DNA from: an uncultured Pseudomonadota bacterium
GTDB taxonomy: Bacteria; Pseudomonadota; Gammaproteobacteria; Methylococcales; Methylomonadaceae
Direction of reading: 5' to 3'
NCBI GenBank assembly: GCA_903870545.1
Contig: CAIQDI010000028.1
Coordinates: 62,001-126,000 of the forward strand
Length of the DNA stretch: 64,000 nt
The notes below the pieces were generated by a model. It saw only the letters and a list, made by a program, of their open reading frames with translations. It was not told where the DNA came from and made no database searches. The number at the start of each line of letters is the position of its first letter. Within the stretch, counting starts at the first letter, position 1. The position numbers were made by a program, and so were the translations under genes. Positions 52,912-61,459 of this stretch are shown piece by piece.

Positions 52912-55014
52912 ATGAAAAAGAGAATTTCTCCGCTTTTGGTTTTTATGACGTTGATGAGCGTGGCACAAACGATTTACGCGCTTCAACCTGAACAAGCGTT
53001 TTTGATGTTGCCGCCTAGCGCACCGCCACTTCCGACAAATGCTTCGGTGTTATTTACTTGGGGAAACACTCCCGTTGCACAAATTATAAGTTATCGGCTC
53101 GTGGTTTCCAAAACGCCTGATTTTAGCGGTTATAACGCCACAACAAAGGCGTGTAACAACACTTGTTTTACAACGACGGTGCAAAAAACCAATTATTTAT
53201 TACCCATTTCAAACGCGATTTTGAAAGCGGATAACAATTATTATTGGCGAATTGAAGCCACGAACACGGGCGGCGCGAGTTTATCGGATATTCACGCTTT
53301 TTCATTTGGAGCTGCCGCGCCCGCACTCGATCCCAAATTTCTGGTGCCGATTCCTAACCTGACCGCCGTGAGCGTTTTACCGACTTCGGTTATTCAAGGT
53401 ACGCCGTTGACGATTTCCGCGACATTGGATATTCCTTTGCCGGCTGGTTTTGTTGCTAAAGTTGATTATGGCACCGGCAATGGTTTACTTTTAATGACGG
53501 GTTCGGGAACCAGTTACAGTCTTGCCCAAACGCCGACAAAATTAGGCACGCAATCGTTTAACGTCGGTATTTATGATAATAAAGGCGTGTTAAAAAGTAA
53601 AAAATTAGCCGGCAGTTTTAAAGTCACCGCCCCCGTTTTATTACCGGTACCGCCTGTTTTAAGTTTGGTCAGTAAAGTGAGTATGATTTTAAAAGTAGAC
53701 GTGAACAACGTTTACACGATTCAATTTTCTGCCACAGACAAAAACAGCGATTTACGGTTAATTAGCATCGATTGGGGCGATGGTTCGAGTGATTCGAGAA
53801 ATGTTGCTGACGGTAAAACGGTGCCATTCACACACACTTACACCGCAGCAGGTTCGTTTACTTGGAGCGCAACCGCTTACGATTACACTGACCCAGCGAG
53901 CAACATTATTTCTCAAACGGTGACTGTTTTATTACCTGAACCGCCTGTTTTAAGCTTGGTCAGTAAAGATATGATTTCAAAAGTAGACGTGAACAACGTT
54001 TATACGATTCAACTTTCAGCCACAGACAAAAATAGCGATTTACGGTCAATCAGCATCGATTGGCTGGATGGTTCGACTGATTCGAGAAATGTTGCGGATG
54101 GTGCAACGGTGTCATTCACACACACTTACACCGCAGCAGGTTCGTTTACTTGGAGCGCAACCGCTTACGATTATACGCATGCAGCGAGCAATATCATTTC
54201 TCAACCGGTGACCGTTTCAGTGCCAGTTGATCCAACGACTGGGATTGTTACACCGCCACGCTATTTTGAAGTAGCGGAAGATGGCACAGATTTGCCCGAT
54301 CAAGCGATTTTGATGAAGAACGCGGGTGCTAAAACCGATGCACTTGTTGGCGCGGGGGCAAACGGTTGGGCGTGTACTCGTGACGATAAAACCAAACTCA
54401 TTTGGGAATTGAAAACCAATAACGGCGATTTACACGACAAACGTTGGACTTACAGTTGGTACGAACCCGATGCTACCAAAAATGGCGGTTATGCCGGAGC
54501 GCAAAATGGCGGTTCATGTCGAGGAAGTGATTGCGACACGGCGGCGTATATTAAAGCCGTGAATGCTCAAACATTGTGTGGCGCGAGTGATTGGCGATTG
54601 CCAACGAATGAAGAATTAAAAGGATTGGTTTATTGTGCCGACGGCGAATCTAAAGGATTTGACGCAGTAAAAGGCGGTTATATTTGTACGACTCCTTCGT
54701 CGCCCACGATTGATTCGATTTATTTTCCAAATACGCTGAGTGATTGGTTTTGGTCATCGACAACGTATGTCGCGCCTGCTTATGTACCGATTCCGCCTAA
54801 AACGAAAGTCAGCACCACCAAGCCTCCCAAACAATTGCCGATACCGAAAATTTATGCCGATTCGGCGTGGGATACGTCGTTTTACTACGGTTATAATTAT
54901 CGACACAGCAAAAGTAATTATGCGGGCGTTCGTTTAGTGCGTAACGCAGCGGCTACGACCGGAACAACAGCAACAACTAAAGCGACGACTACAGCAACAA
55001 CCACTACACCATAG
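52912..55014 (+). CDS. Exported PKD-repeat and DUF1566 (Lcl C-terminal) protein
   Basis: 700 residues. The signal peptide is 'LLVFMTLMSVAQTIYALQP'. A fibronectin-like region (about 30-130) and a second beta domain (to about 240) are followed by two nearly identical tandem PKD-like units of about 97 residues (roughly 245-440, each with 'HTYTAAGSFTWSATAYDYT'), then a DUF1566 domain ('TKLIWELKTN', 'ASDWRLPTNEELKGLVYC', 'FWSSTTYV', 'GVRLVRN'). A Thr/Ala-rich tail closes it ('TTGTTATTKATTTATTTT'). Such proteins are secreted or surface proteins; DUF1566 is related to C-type-lectin-like folds. Binding of a partner or surface sugar is inferred. Confidence 0.75.
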   Translation: MKKRISPLLVFMTLMSVAQTIYALQPEQAFLMLPPSAPPLPTNASVLFTWGNTPVAQIISYRLVVSKTPDFSGYNATTKACNNTCFTTTVQKTNYLLPISNAILKADNNYYWRIEATNTGGASLSDIHAFSFGAAAPALDPKFLVPIPNLTAVSVLPTSVIQGTPLTISATLDIPLPAGFVAKVDYGTGNGLLLMTGSGTSYSLAQTPTKLGTQSFNVGIYDNKGVLKSKKLAGSFKVTAPVLLPVPPVLSLVSKVSMILKVDVNNVYTIQFSATDKNSDLRLISIDWGDGSSDSRNVADGKTVPFTHTYTAAGSFTWSATAYDYTDPASNIISQTVTVLLPEPPVLSLVSKDMISKVDVNNVYTIQLSATDKNSDLRSISIDWLDGSTDSRNVADGATVSFTHTYTAAGSFTWSATAYDYTHAASNIISQPVTVSVPVDPTTGIVTPPRYFEVAEDGTDLPDQAILMKNAGAKTDALVGAGANGWACTRDDKTKLIWELKTNNGDLHDKRWTYSWYEPDATKNGGYAGAQNGGSCRGSDCDTAAYIKAVNAQTLCGASDWRLPTNEELKGLVYCADGESKGFDAVKGGYICTTPSSPTIDSIYFPNTLSDWFWSSTTYVAPAYVPIPPKTKVSTTKPPKQLPIPKIYADSAWDTSFYYGYNYRHSKSNYAGVRLVRNAAATTGTTATTKATTTATTTTP

Positions 55015-55021
55015 GAAAACA

Positions 55022-55975
55022 GTGAACAAAAGACAACGAAATCCGTTCGCGTCAGGCGATAAAACGAAACTCAATAAAATTCATAAACCGCAGTCGCGCA
55101 ACGATAAAGTGCGTCCGGTCGTGACGAAAAAATCCGTTCAAAAACACGCAGGGAAAACAGAACTGGTCGGCGACGGTGAGCGCGTGCAAAAAGTATTGGC
55201 GCGAGGCGGCGTGGCTTCGCGGCGTGAAATTGAACGCTGGATTACCGAAGGACGTTTTAAAATTAACGGCGTTTTAGTGACGCAAGGCGCACACCTCAAA
55301 ACGGGCGATTATTTGCAATTGAATGAGCGCGTGGTGCATTGGGAAAAATTTGCAGTTCAACCGACGCGCGTGTTGATTTATCACAAACCCGCTGGCGAAA
55401 TCGTTTCGCGCAAAGATCCACAAGGTCGTCCGACGATTTTCGCTAAATTACCGGACATCGAAACGTCGCGTTGGATTGCGGTGGGACGATTAGACGTGAA
55501 CACGTCCGGCTTGTTGTTGATTACGAATAACGGTGAATTGGCGAATAAATTGATGCACCCGTCGAGCGAAGTCGAACGGGAATACGCCGTGCGAATTTTG
55601 GGCGAAGTGCCAGACGCAAAATTAGATTTGTTGAAACAAGGCGTGCAATTGGAAGACGGGCTAGCGAAATTCGATCAAATGTATTTCATGGGGGGCGAAG
55701 GCGCGAATAAGTGGTATCACGTTGTGGTTAGCGAAGGACGAAATCGTTTGGTACGCCGTTTGTGGGAATCGCAAAACGTGGTGGTGAGTCGGTTAATGCG
55801 CGTCCGTTATGGACCCGTCGTGTTATCGGATGGTTTACGCACCGGAAAATGTCAGGAATTAAACGTCAAGGAATTGGAATTATTATTTGAATTTGCAGGG
55901 TTGCCTGCGGAAACAACCAGCGCAGTCAGAGGAGATAAAAAAGATGTCAAAACCAAGCATCCTACAAGTCGCTAA
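55022..55975 (+). CDS. rluB: RluB, 23S rRNA pseudouridine synthase B
   Basis: A 317-residue protein. A basic N-terminal tail precedes an S4 RNA-binding domain ('RVQKVLARGGVASRREIERW') and the RsuA/RluB/E/F catalytic domain with 'WIAVGRLDVNTSGLLLITN', where the Asp is the nucleophile. It makes pseudouridine 2605 in 23S rRNA. The start is GTG with AGGAAA just upstream. RluB rather than RluE or RluF is chosen for the length and the 'RKDPQGRPTIFAKLP' block. The last 32 bases overlap the DUF2970 gene. Confidence 0.88.
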   Translation: MNKRQRNPFASGDKTKLNKIHKPQSRNDKVRPVVTKKSVQKHAGKTELVGDGERVQKVLARGGVASRREIERWITEGRFKINGVLVTQGAHLKTGDYLQLNERVVHWEKFAVQPTRVLIYHKPAGEIVSRKDPQGRPTIFAKLPDIETSRWIAVGRLDVNTSGLLLITNNGELANKLMHPSSEVEREYAVRILGEVPDAKLDLLKQGVQLEDGLAKFDQMYFMGGEGANKWYHVVVSEGRNRLVRRLWESQNVVVSRLMRVRYGPVVLSDGLRTGKCQELNVKELELLFEFAGLPAETTSAVRGDKKDVKTKHPTSR

Positions 55976-56129
55976 AAGTATTCTTGCGGCAGCGACAGGG
56001 ATTCAAAGCAATAAAAATCGTGAACAAGATTTTCAACACGGTTCGCTTTCAAGTTACGTTATCGGTGGCATTATTTTCACGATTGCGTTTATTTTTCTAA
56101 TTGTGTTTGTGGTGTCGATGGTGCTTTAA
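55944..56129 (+). CDS. DUF2970 small membrane protein (61 aa)
   Basis: The open frame begins at 55887, but the family start 'MSKPSILQVAKSILAAATGI' is at 55944, with AGAGGAGA in front of it. The 61-residue protein has a helical first half ('NREQDFQHGSLSSYV') and a C-terminal membrane segment ('IGGIIFTIAFIFLIVFVVSM'). DUF2970 is common in gammaproteobacteria and of unknown role. It begins inside the end of rluB, which suggests coupling. Confidence 0.85.
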   Translation: MSKPSILQVAKSILAAATGIQSNKNREQDFQHGSLSSYVIGGIIFTIAFIFLIVFVVSMVL

Positions 56130-56148
56130 TCGGTCAATTTCAAACAAA

Positions 56149-56176
56149 AAACGCGACTTTTTAGGGTCGCGTTTTG
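56149..56176 (+). terminator. Rho-independent terminator after the DUF2970 gene
   Basis: Arms AAAACGCGAC and GTCGCGTTTT enclose an 8-base loop, and the 3' arm ends in TTTT. It closes the rluB-DUF2970 transcript. The symmetrical A/T ends mean it may also work for transcripts from the minus-strand nuclease gene. Confidence 0.75.
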
Positions 56177-56248
56177 CGTGCTAATACAAACCAATCCAAT
56201 CGCTCACTCAAATAAACAACCATTCAACGCTTGCAAAATTTGGCGAAA

Positions 56249-57094
56249 TTAAGACAAATTTTGAATTTCAGCAAACGTTAAACCCGTTGTTTCTGCAATT
56301 GTTTCAACGTTTAAACCTTTGGATAACAAATTTTTAGCGATGTCGTAAGTGGCTTTTAGTTTTCCAACTTGTTTACCTTCTAATTTTCCCTCTAATCGCC
56401 CAAGTTCTTTGCCTTCCTGCCAACTTTCTAACGCTTCTTTGCGTGCTAATTCAGCACGACTATATTCTTCAATCATATCCGCACGTTCTTTGGGCGTGAT
56501 ACTCGATTTTTCGATAGACGTAAAAATTTTCTGAATCGCTAAATGATGATAATAAGTTTCGTCAACTTCCTCGTCTAATGTGTCTTGAATCGCATCCATC
56601 CATTCACGATAAGCCTCAGGCGTTTTGTCATTCGCATATTTTGGGCAAAGGTAAATCACTTTATGTGCAATTTCATCTACGCCATTACCGTCTAAATCTT
56701 TGGGATCACAATCAATCGTTAAAACATCTTTTCTGTAACGGTCTCCAGACGTTAAAACCACAATCGTAAAGACGCGCATGTCAGGGCGATAACTTTTTGA
56801 ACTGTCGATTAAATCCAAAATTGCCGCGCAATGATAATGAAAAAATCGATCGTAATGATCTTCGTAACGCGCGTGTTGAATATCAACAATAATGCGGTTT
56901 TTCACGTCTTCGGCAAACAAATCAAACCGTAAATCCACTTTGCCGATTAACGGATTAAACGATTTTTCGGTTTCAACGTAGTCGATTTCTAAATCAATTC
57001 CTAAAATCGCTTTGACAAATGCTGTAAAAACATCAGGTTGTGAAAAGGCTTTTTTAAAAATTACGCCGTAGCGTAACGAGGCAACTTTTTTCAT
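56249..57094 (-). CDS. Rpn-family PD-(D/E)XK nuclease
   Basis: A 281-residue protein of the Rpn/'PD-(D/E)XK nuclease family transposase' group. It starts 'SLRYGVIFKKAFSQPDVFTA', has 'DLRFDLFAEDVKNRIIVDIQ', where the Asp and the ExxQ-like end form the nuclease core, and carries a charged C-terminal tail with short repeats of the type 'LEGKLEGKQVGK'. Members promote RecA-independent recombination or act as toxic nucleases and are often numerous per genome. It lies between rluB-DUF2970 and the restriction-methylase, 86 bases downstream of the latter. Confidence 0.85.
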   Translation of the reverse strand: MKKVASLRYGVIFKKAFSQPDVFTAFVKAILGIDLEIDYVETEKSFNPLIGKVDLRFDLFAEDVKNRIIVDIQHARYEDHYDRFFHYHCAAILDLIDSSKSYRPDMRVFTIVVLTSGDRYRKDVLTIDCDPKDLDGNGVDEIAHKVIYLCPKYANDKTPEAYREWMDAIQDTLDEEVDETYYHHLAIQKIFTSIEKSSITPKERADMIEEYSRAELARKEALESWQEGKELGRLEGKLEGKQVGKLKATYDIAKNLLSKGLNVETIAETTGLTFAEIQNLS

Positions 57095-57180
57095 GGTAGT
57101 TTTTTGATGAAGGGTTGAAAATAATAAATGTTTTTTCCACTTAAAATTTAAATAGAGCTATTTCTGTAACGCGCCCATTT

Positions 57181-60144
57181 TTATTTCCCCGCTCGTTCTA
57201 AATTCAGTTTCAATAATCGCCGCAAAATTTCTTCGTCAGCCATTTCGGGCGTGTAATCGTCCCAATCGTAAGCACGCGCCACCGCTTTGTCTACCATTTC
57301 ATGCGCGGATTTTAACCAATTCGGTTTTAGGTTGTACAAATTCGTCAGCGTGCGTTTTTTCAAATCCGCTTCGTGTCCCACTTTCGCAATCGGACGTTTT
57401 GGAAAACCCGCTGTTTCTTCGGCTGGCGAAATCACCCAATCCACCCAAATTTCAGGATTCAACCACGCTTCACGCAGTTGATTGAGTTTTATCGCCGCGT
57501 CGGAAATCGCAACATTTTCAGCATTATCCGCAGGCGTTAAACCGTTTGGAAATGGGAAGGTTTCAAAACAAGAAACTGCGTTATACGTTGGGTCATTTCC
57601 TACGCCATGCCAAGAGCAAGTTGCCAAAGACCACAATTGATGAAAACGTGAATGCAAAATGCCGAAAGTTGTGTCGTCAGAACGAGCAATTACAGTTAGG
57701 CGCGTATCTGGCAAAACAGCAACTGGCAACCAAACAAAAAATCGATGTTTTGAAACGCGCGGCGTTGCAATAAAGCGTTTGAGCGGAGCAATTTCTTTTC
57801 TTAATTCAGGACGCGAGCGTTGATGAATCCACCATTTTTCGTTAGCTTTTTCTTCACGCTTGCCAATTCGCACAGGTTTAACGTTTTCTAAAATGTGTTC
57901 AAAAGGCAATTCAAACAAACTCGCATCGGCTTCCGTCATCGACACGCCAAAATCAATAATCCAAGTATCGGAAGAACGGCGCGTAATATCCATGCCATTT
58001 GACCACGGTTTGACGACTTCGCTATTGGGTTTTCCGTTTGGATTTGGTTGCGTTAGCCATACACGCGCCATTTCACCAGTGACATCAAACGCGCCACTTT
58101 TTTGCGTGCCGATAAAAGACGTTTTTGCATTTTCGAGCAGGATTTTTGCTTGCGTAATGTTGGTATTTTCTTCGCCATTTCCTGCGGTCAAATCGGCATG
58201 AATCACCGCGACGGGTTGACCATTTAGGCGCATCGTTCGTAAGGGCGGGTTCGTAACCCGCCCTCCTTTTTCAGAATATGACGTATCCAATCGGTTGTCA
58301 TTCAGGGCGGGTTTAGAACCCGCCCTTACACCTGCTCTTGCACCTGCCCTTACACCAAAACACACCATCGAAACTCGAACCGCCGCGCCATTATCAAACC
58401 AATTTTCATCTGACCACGCCTCGAAAATCGTCAATTTTTTGCAAATGTTGTCGAGAACGGTGCGATTTGAACCGCCGCGAATAGAATTAGTAGAAACCAA
58501 ACCAGCGGCTTGAGTTTTACCCGATTCGATTTGTTTGCGTGCTTTATCAAACCAATAACAAACCAAATCCGCGCCACCTGCCACGCGCCCTTTGTAGCAT
58601 TTTCGCAATTTTGCAACGTAATCATCGCCCAATTCTTTGAGCATTTTTTTATCGCCCAAAAACGGCGGATTGCCAACAATCACATCGGCTTTTGCCCATT
58701 TTGTTTCGGTTCCGTCGGAATTTAAAAGCGCGTCTTTGTGTTGAATGCCGTCCAAACTTCGTAAAATCGGATTTTTATCAAACAACCGTCCGTTACGTTG
58801 CGACCATTGCAAATCACCAATCCACACCGTGACACGCGCCAACTCAGCGGCATATTCGTTGATTTCCATGCCGAGAATGTTGTCGGTTCCCGTTGAAAGC
58901 AAAATTTGTTTTTGAAAACCAAGCGTTTCTGCGTCGAGTTGCGCGGCGTGTTCCAAATCTTTGAGCGCGTGCAACGACAAATACAAAAAATTGCCCGAAC
59001 CGCACGCCGCGTCTAAAACCCGAAAATTGCGGAGTTGTTCTAAATAACCGAAATACAAATCTTGAGCAGCTTTATGATGTTGTTTTTTTGCGGCGGCGGT
59101 TTTAACGGTTTTTTCTTTGGCTAAAAATTCCAACATTTCAGCTTTGACGATTTGCCATTTCGCCGTCAACGGTTCGGTAATCAGCGGGTCAATAATTTTT
59201 TTAATCGTGGCAACATCGGTGTAATGTGCGCCGAGTTGCGCTCGATTTGACGGATCCAATCCGCGCTCGAATAACGTGCCAAAAATTGTCGGGTCAATCG
59301 CTCGCCAATCTAAATTATGGGCAGCGTTAAACAAGACGGCTAAATCGTTGGCGGTGAGTTCGGGAATCTCGATTTTTTTAAACAAACCGCCGTTAAACCA
59401 ATGAATATCATCGTTGCCATATTCCCCGCCTTTGTTTTGCATCGCTAAAAATAACGATTTCAACCGATTTGCCGCTTTTTTTTCATCCGTGAGTGTGGCT
59501 TTTAGCAAGTGCGTAAAAATGTGAATATCGTCGGTGGCGTTAGCATTTAATAAACCTTCGTCTTCAGCAAACATACAAAAAATACACTGCGTTAGAAAAT
59601 GCGCGACGATTTGCGGTTTAATGCCACGTTCACGCATTGCCGTTGCCAATGTTGAAAATTCGCCAGCCGCTTGCGCGGTAATGGCGGCGCAGGATTTTAA
59701 CGGTTTGAGCTTGTCGGGATCGGTGAAAACCCAACGCAGAATTTGCAGGTTTTGCGGCTCGCCAATATCGGGCAACAAAATCGTGCGCGGCTCGTCGGGA
59801 TAACCTCGAAATACGGTGTGAATTTCAATGCGTTCACGGTCACAAACAACCAACAGCGGCGGATTTCCTAAATGCCCGGCATATTCGCGCAATTGCGCTA
59901 AGGCTCGCGTGAGATTTCCGCCAGTTTTTTTGTTTTCCCAACCAAAATGGTCGCGTTTCCAAACATCTGCCCAACCATTTTTGCCGCTGTCTTTAATCGC
60001 GCCTTTTTCATAACAAAAATCATCCGAACTGCGCGGCTTTTCGAGTTGCAATAATTCGCATAAATCTTCAATAAAAGCCTGTGCGCCAGCGCGTTCGGTC
60101 AAATCGTTTGCTGTCCAAACTTGAACAAATTTCTCAGGTATCAT
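57181..60144 (-). CDS. MmeI-like (type IIL) restriction-methylase fusion with palindrome insertion
   Basis: 987 residues. The N-terminal nuclease site is D60-x9-E70-x-K72 ('GWADVWKRDHFGWENKKTGG'). A helical connector leads to the methylase with motif I 'LDAACGSGNFLYL' (about 380) and motif IV 'VIVGNPPFLGDKK', then the specificity domain ('WSLATCSWHGVGNDPTYNAV'). One protein thus cuts and methylates DNA, as in MmeI; the recognition site cannot be read by eye. Residues of about 597-635 ('[19 protein letters not shown]...') are encoded by a palindromic repeat pair and short tandem repeats and interrupt an otherwise conserved region between 'VSMVCFG' and 'LNGQPVAVIHADL'. The gene begins on the base after the M48 protease stop. 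Confidence 0.85.
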   Translation of the reverse strand: MIPEKFVQVWTANDLTERAGAQAFIEDLCELLQLEKPRSSDDFCYEKGAIKDSGKNGWADVWKRDHFGWENKKTGGNLTRALAQLREYAGHLGNPPLLVVCDRERIEIHTVFRGYPDEPRTILLPDIGEPQNLQILRWVFTDPDKLKPLKSCAAITAQAAGEFSTLATAMRERGIKPQIVAHFLTQCIFCMFAEDEGLLNANATDDIHIFTHLLKATLTDEKKAANRLKSLFLAMQNKGGEYGNDDIHWFNGGLFKKIEIPELTANDLAVLFNAAHNLDWRAIDPTIFGTLFERGLDPSNRAQLGAHYTDVATIKKIIDPLITEPLTAKWQIVKAEMLEFLAKEKTVKTAAAKKQHHKAAQDLYFGYLEQLRNFRVLDAACGSGNFLYLSLHALKDLEHAAQLDAETLGFQKQILLSTGTDNILGMEINEYAAELARVTVWIGDLQWSQRNGRLFDKNPILRSLDGIQHKDALLNSDGTETKWAKADVIVGNPPFLGDKKMLKELGDDYVAKLRKCYKGRVAGGADLVCYWFDKARKQIESGKTQAAGLVSTNSIRGGSNRTVLDNICKKLTIFEAWSDENWFDNGAAVRVSMVCFGVRAGARAGVRAGSKPALNDNRLDTSYSEKGGRVTNPPLRTMRLNGQPVAVIHADLTAGNGEENTNITQAKILLENAKTSFIGTQKSGAFDVTGEMARVWLTQPNPNGKPNSEVVKPWSNGMDITRRSSDTWIIDFGVSMTEADASLFELPFEHILENVKPVRIGKREEKANEKWWIHQRSRPELRKEIAPLKRFIATPRVSKHRFFVWLPVAVLPDTRLTVIARSDDTTFGILHSRFHQLWSLATCSWHGVGNDPTYNAVSCFETFPFPNGLTPADNAENVAISDAAIKLNQLREAWLNPEIWVDWVISPAEETAGFPKRPIAKVGHEADLKKRTLTNLYNLKPNWLKSAHEMVDKAVARAYDWDDYTPEMADEEILRRLLKLNLERAGK
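58243..58325. repeat. GGGCG-type palindrome pair, copy D, inside a coding region
   Basis: Two hairpins, GGGCGGGTT-CGT-AACCCGCCC (58243-58263) and GGGCGGGTT-TAG-AACCCGCCC (58305-58325), 41 bases apart, inside the restriction-methylase gene. The arms are identical to the core of copy A1. The reading frame passes through without a stop. The layout matches the intergenic pair at 37.0 kb. Confidence 0.85.
58323..58356. repeat. 12-base tandem repeat next to palindrome copy D
   Basis: Three near-identical 12-base units (CCCTTACACCTG, CTCTTGCACCTG, CCCTTACACC-) run directly out of the second palindrome. On the coding strand they give the peptide repeat VRAG-ARAG-VRAG. Because 12 is a multiple of three, copy-number change would keep the frame. 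Confidence 0.8.
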
Positions 60145-61392
60145 TTATTTTGACGCTGAATTATTCAAATGTGCGATACGAATTGCCGCCGGTGGATGGC
60201 TGTAATAAAACGATGCAAAAAGTGGATCTGGCGTTAACGTGCTGGCATTTTCTTCGTACAATTTCACCAACGCACTGACCAATTTACTGGCTTGCGCGTG
60301 TTGTGACGCGAAATCATCCGCTTCAAATTCAAATTTACGTTGGAAATACGCGCTGATGGGTTTCATGAAAAAAGTAAAAATGGGCGCAATTAAGGTGAAT
60401 AACAATAACGCCGCCGCATTCGACGCATGATGCACGCCCAATCCCGCGAAAAACCATTCTTTATCAATCATCCAACCCAATATCGCAAAACCGATGAACA
60501 TGGTAATCGACGTGGCAATCAGCATTTTGATAACGTGTTTGCATTTGAAATGCCCCAATTCGTGCGCCAAAACGCCTTCCAATTCTTCGTCATCGAGCGA
60601 CGCGACTAAATTATCGTAAAATACGATGCGTTTGTTTTTTCCTAAACCAGTGAAATAAGCGTTGCCGTGACCCGAACGTTTTGAGCCGTCCATAATGAAA
60701 ATGCCTTCGCTGTGAAATCCGCACCGTTCCAACAAACTCGAAATGCGCGTTTTTAATGCGCCGTCTGCCATCGGCGTAAATTTGTTGAATAACGGTGCAA
60801 TCACGGTGGGAAATAACCAGCTCATCAAAAGTGAAAAACTGATTAAAATCGCCCACGCCCATATCCACCAAGTGCTGCCGACGCTGTCCATAATCCACAA
60901 AATTAACGCCAAAATCGGCAAACCAATCGCCGCTCCCAGACCTAATTGCATGATTTCATCTTTGATAAATTGCGCGGGCGTGTTTTTGTTGAAACCGAAT
61001 TTTTCTTCGATGACAAATGTGCCGTACCAACTGACGGGAATTTCAAATAACGACATTAAAACGGTCAATAACGCAATCGCGCTAACGCCCGCCATTAAAG
61101 GCGATTCAATGCGAGCGGCGCAAAATTCAAACGCCGCATTGATGCCGCCAAATAACGTTAAAATCAAAATCAAAGCCACACCCAAACCGCGTTCGATGTC
61201 GCCCAATTTGGATTTTGCCAACGTGTAATCCGCTGCTTTTTGATGCGCGGTTAACGGAATGGTTTTCGCAAAGGCTTCCGGCACTTCGTCGCGATGCGCC
61301 AAAACATAAGCCGCTTGGCGTTTCGCTAACCAAAATTGAGTCGCCGTCACAATGGCAAACGCGAGTAAAAATATCAACGTAAAAGAATTCAT
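60145..61392 (-). CDS. M48-family (Ste24-type) zinc metallopeptidase
   Basis: A 415-residue membrane protease. The N-terminal half has several membrane helices, 'GVLAHELGHFKCKHVIKM' carries the HExxH zinc site, and 'EFEADDFASQHAQASKLV' supplies the third ligand (ExxxD). The plan is that of Ste24/CAAX-type peptidases, which in bacteria act in membrane protein quality control. The gene ends directly against the start of the restriction-methylase, with zero spacing. Confidence 0.93.
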   Translation of the reverse strand: MNSFTLIFLLAFAIVTATQFWLAKRQAAYVLAHRDEVPEAFAKTIPLTAHQKAADYTLAKSKLGDIERGLGVALILILTLFGGINAAFEFCAARIESPLMAGVSAIALLTVLMSLFEIPVSWYGTFVIEEKFGFNKNTPAQFIKDEIMQLGLGAAIGLPILALILWIMDSVGSTWWIWAWAILISFSLLMSWLFPTVIAPLFNKFTPMADGALKTRISSLLERCGFHSEGIFIMDGSKRSGHGNAYFTGLGKNKRIVFYDNLVASLDDEELEGVLAHELGHFKCKHVIKMLIATSITMFIGFAILGWMIDKEWFFAGLGVHHASNAAALLLFTLIAPIFTFFMKPISAYFQRKFEFEADDFASQHAQASKLVSALVKLYEENASTLTPDPLFASFYYSHPPAAIRIAHLNNSASK

Positions 61393-61459
61393 GTGTTTTG
61401 TTTTAAAATTAGGAAAATAAAAAATAAAAAGCGGAGGTTGCGGTCAATTCAGCCAGATT

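Noticed and set aside
56249-57094. Insertion sequence transposase
   Set aside because: The Rpn family is often named transposase, but there are no terminal inverted repeats or target duplications around the gene.
58243-58356. Possible short CRISPR-like array
   Set aside because: The repeats are self-complementary hairpins occurring as a pair, without regular spacers, and they lie inside a coding frame. No cas gene is present.
60743-61228. A 161-codon open frame antisense to the M48 protease
   Set aside because: It is a shadow of the protease frame, with no ribosome binding site and no domain.
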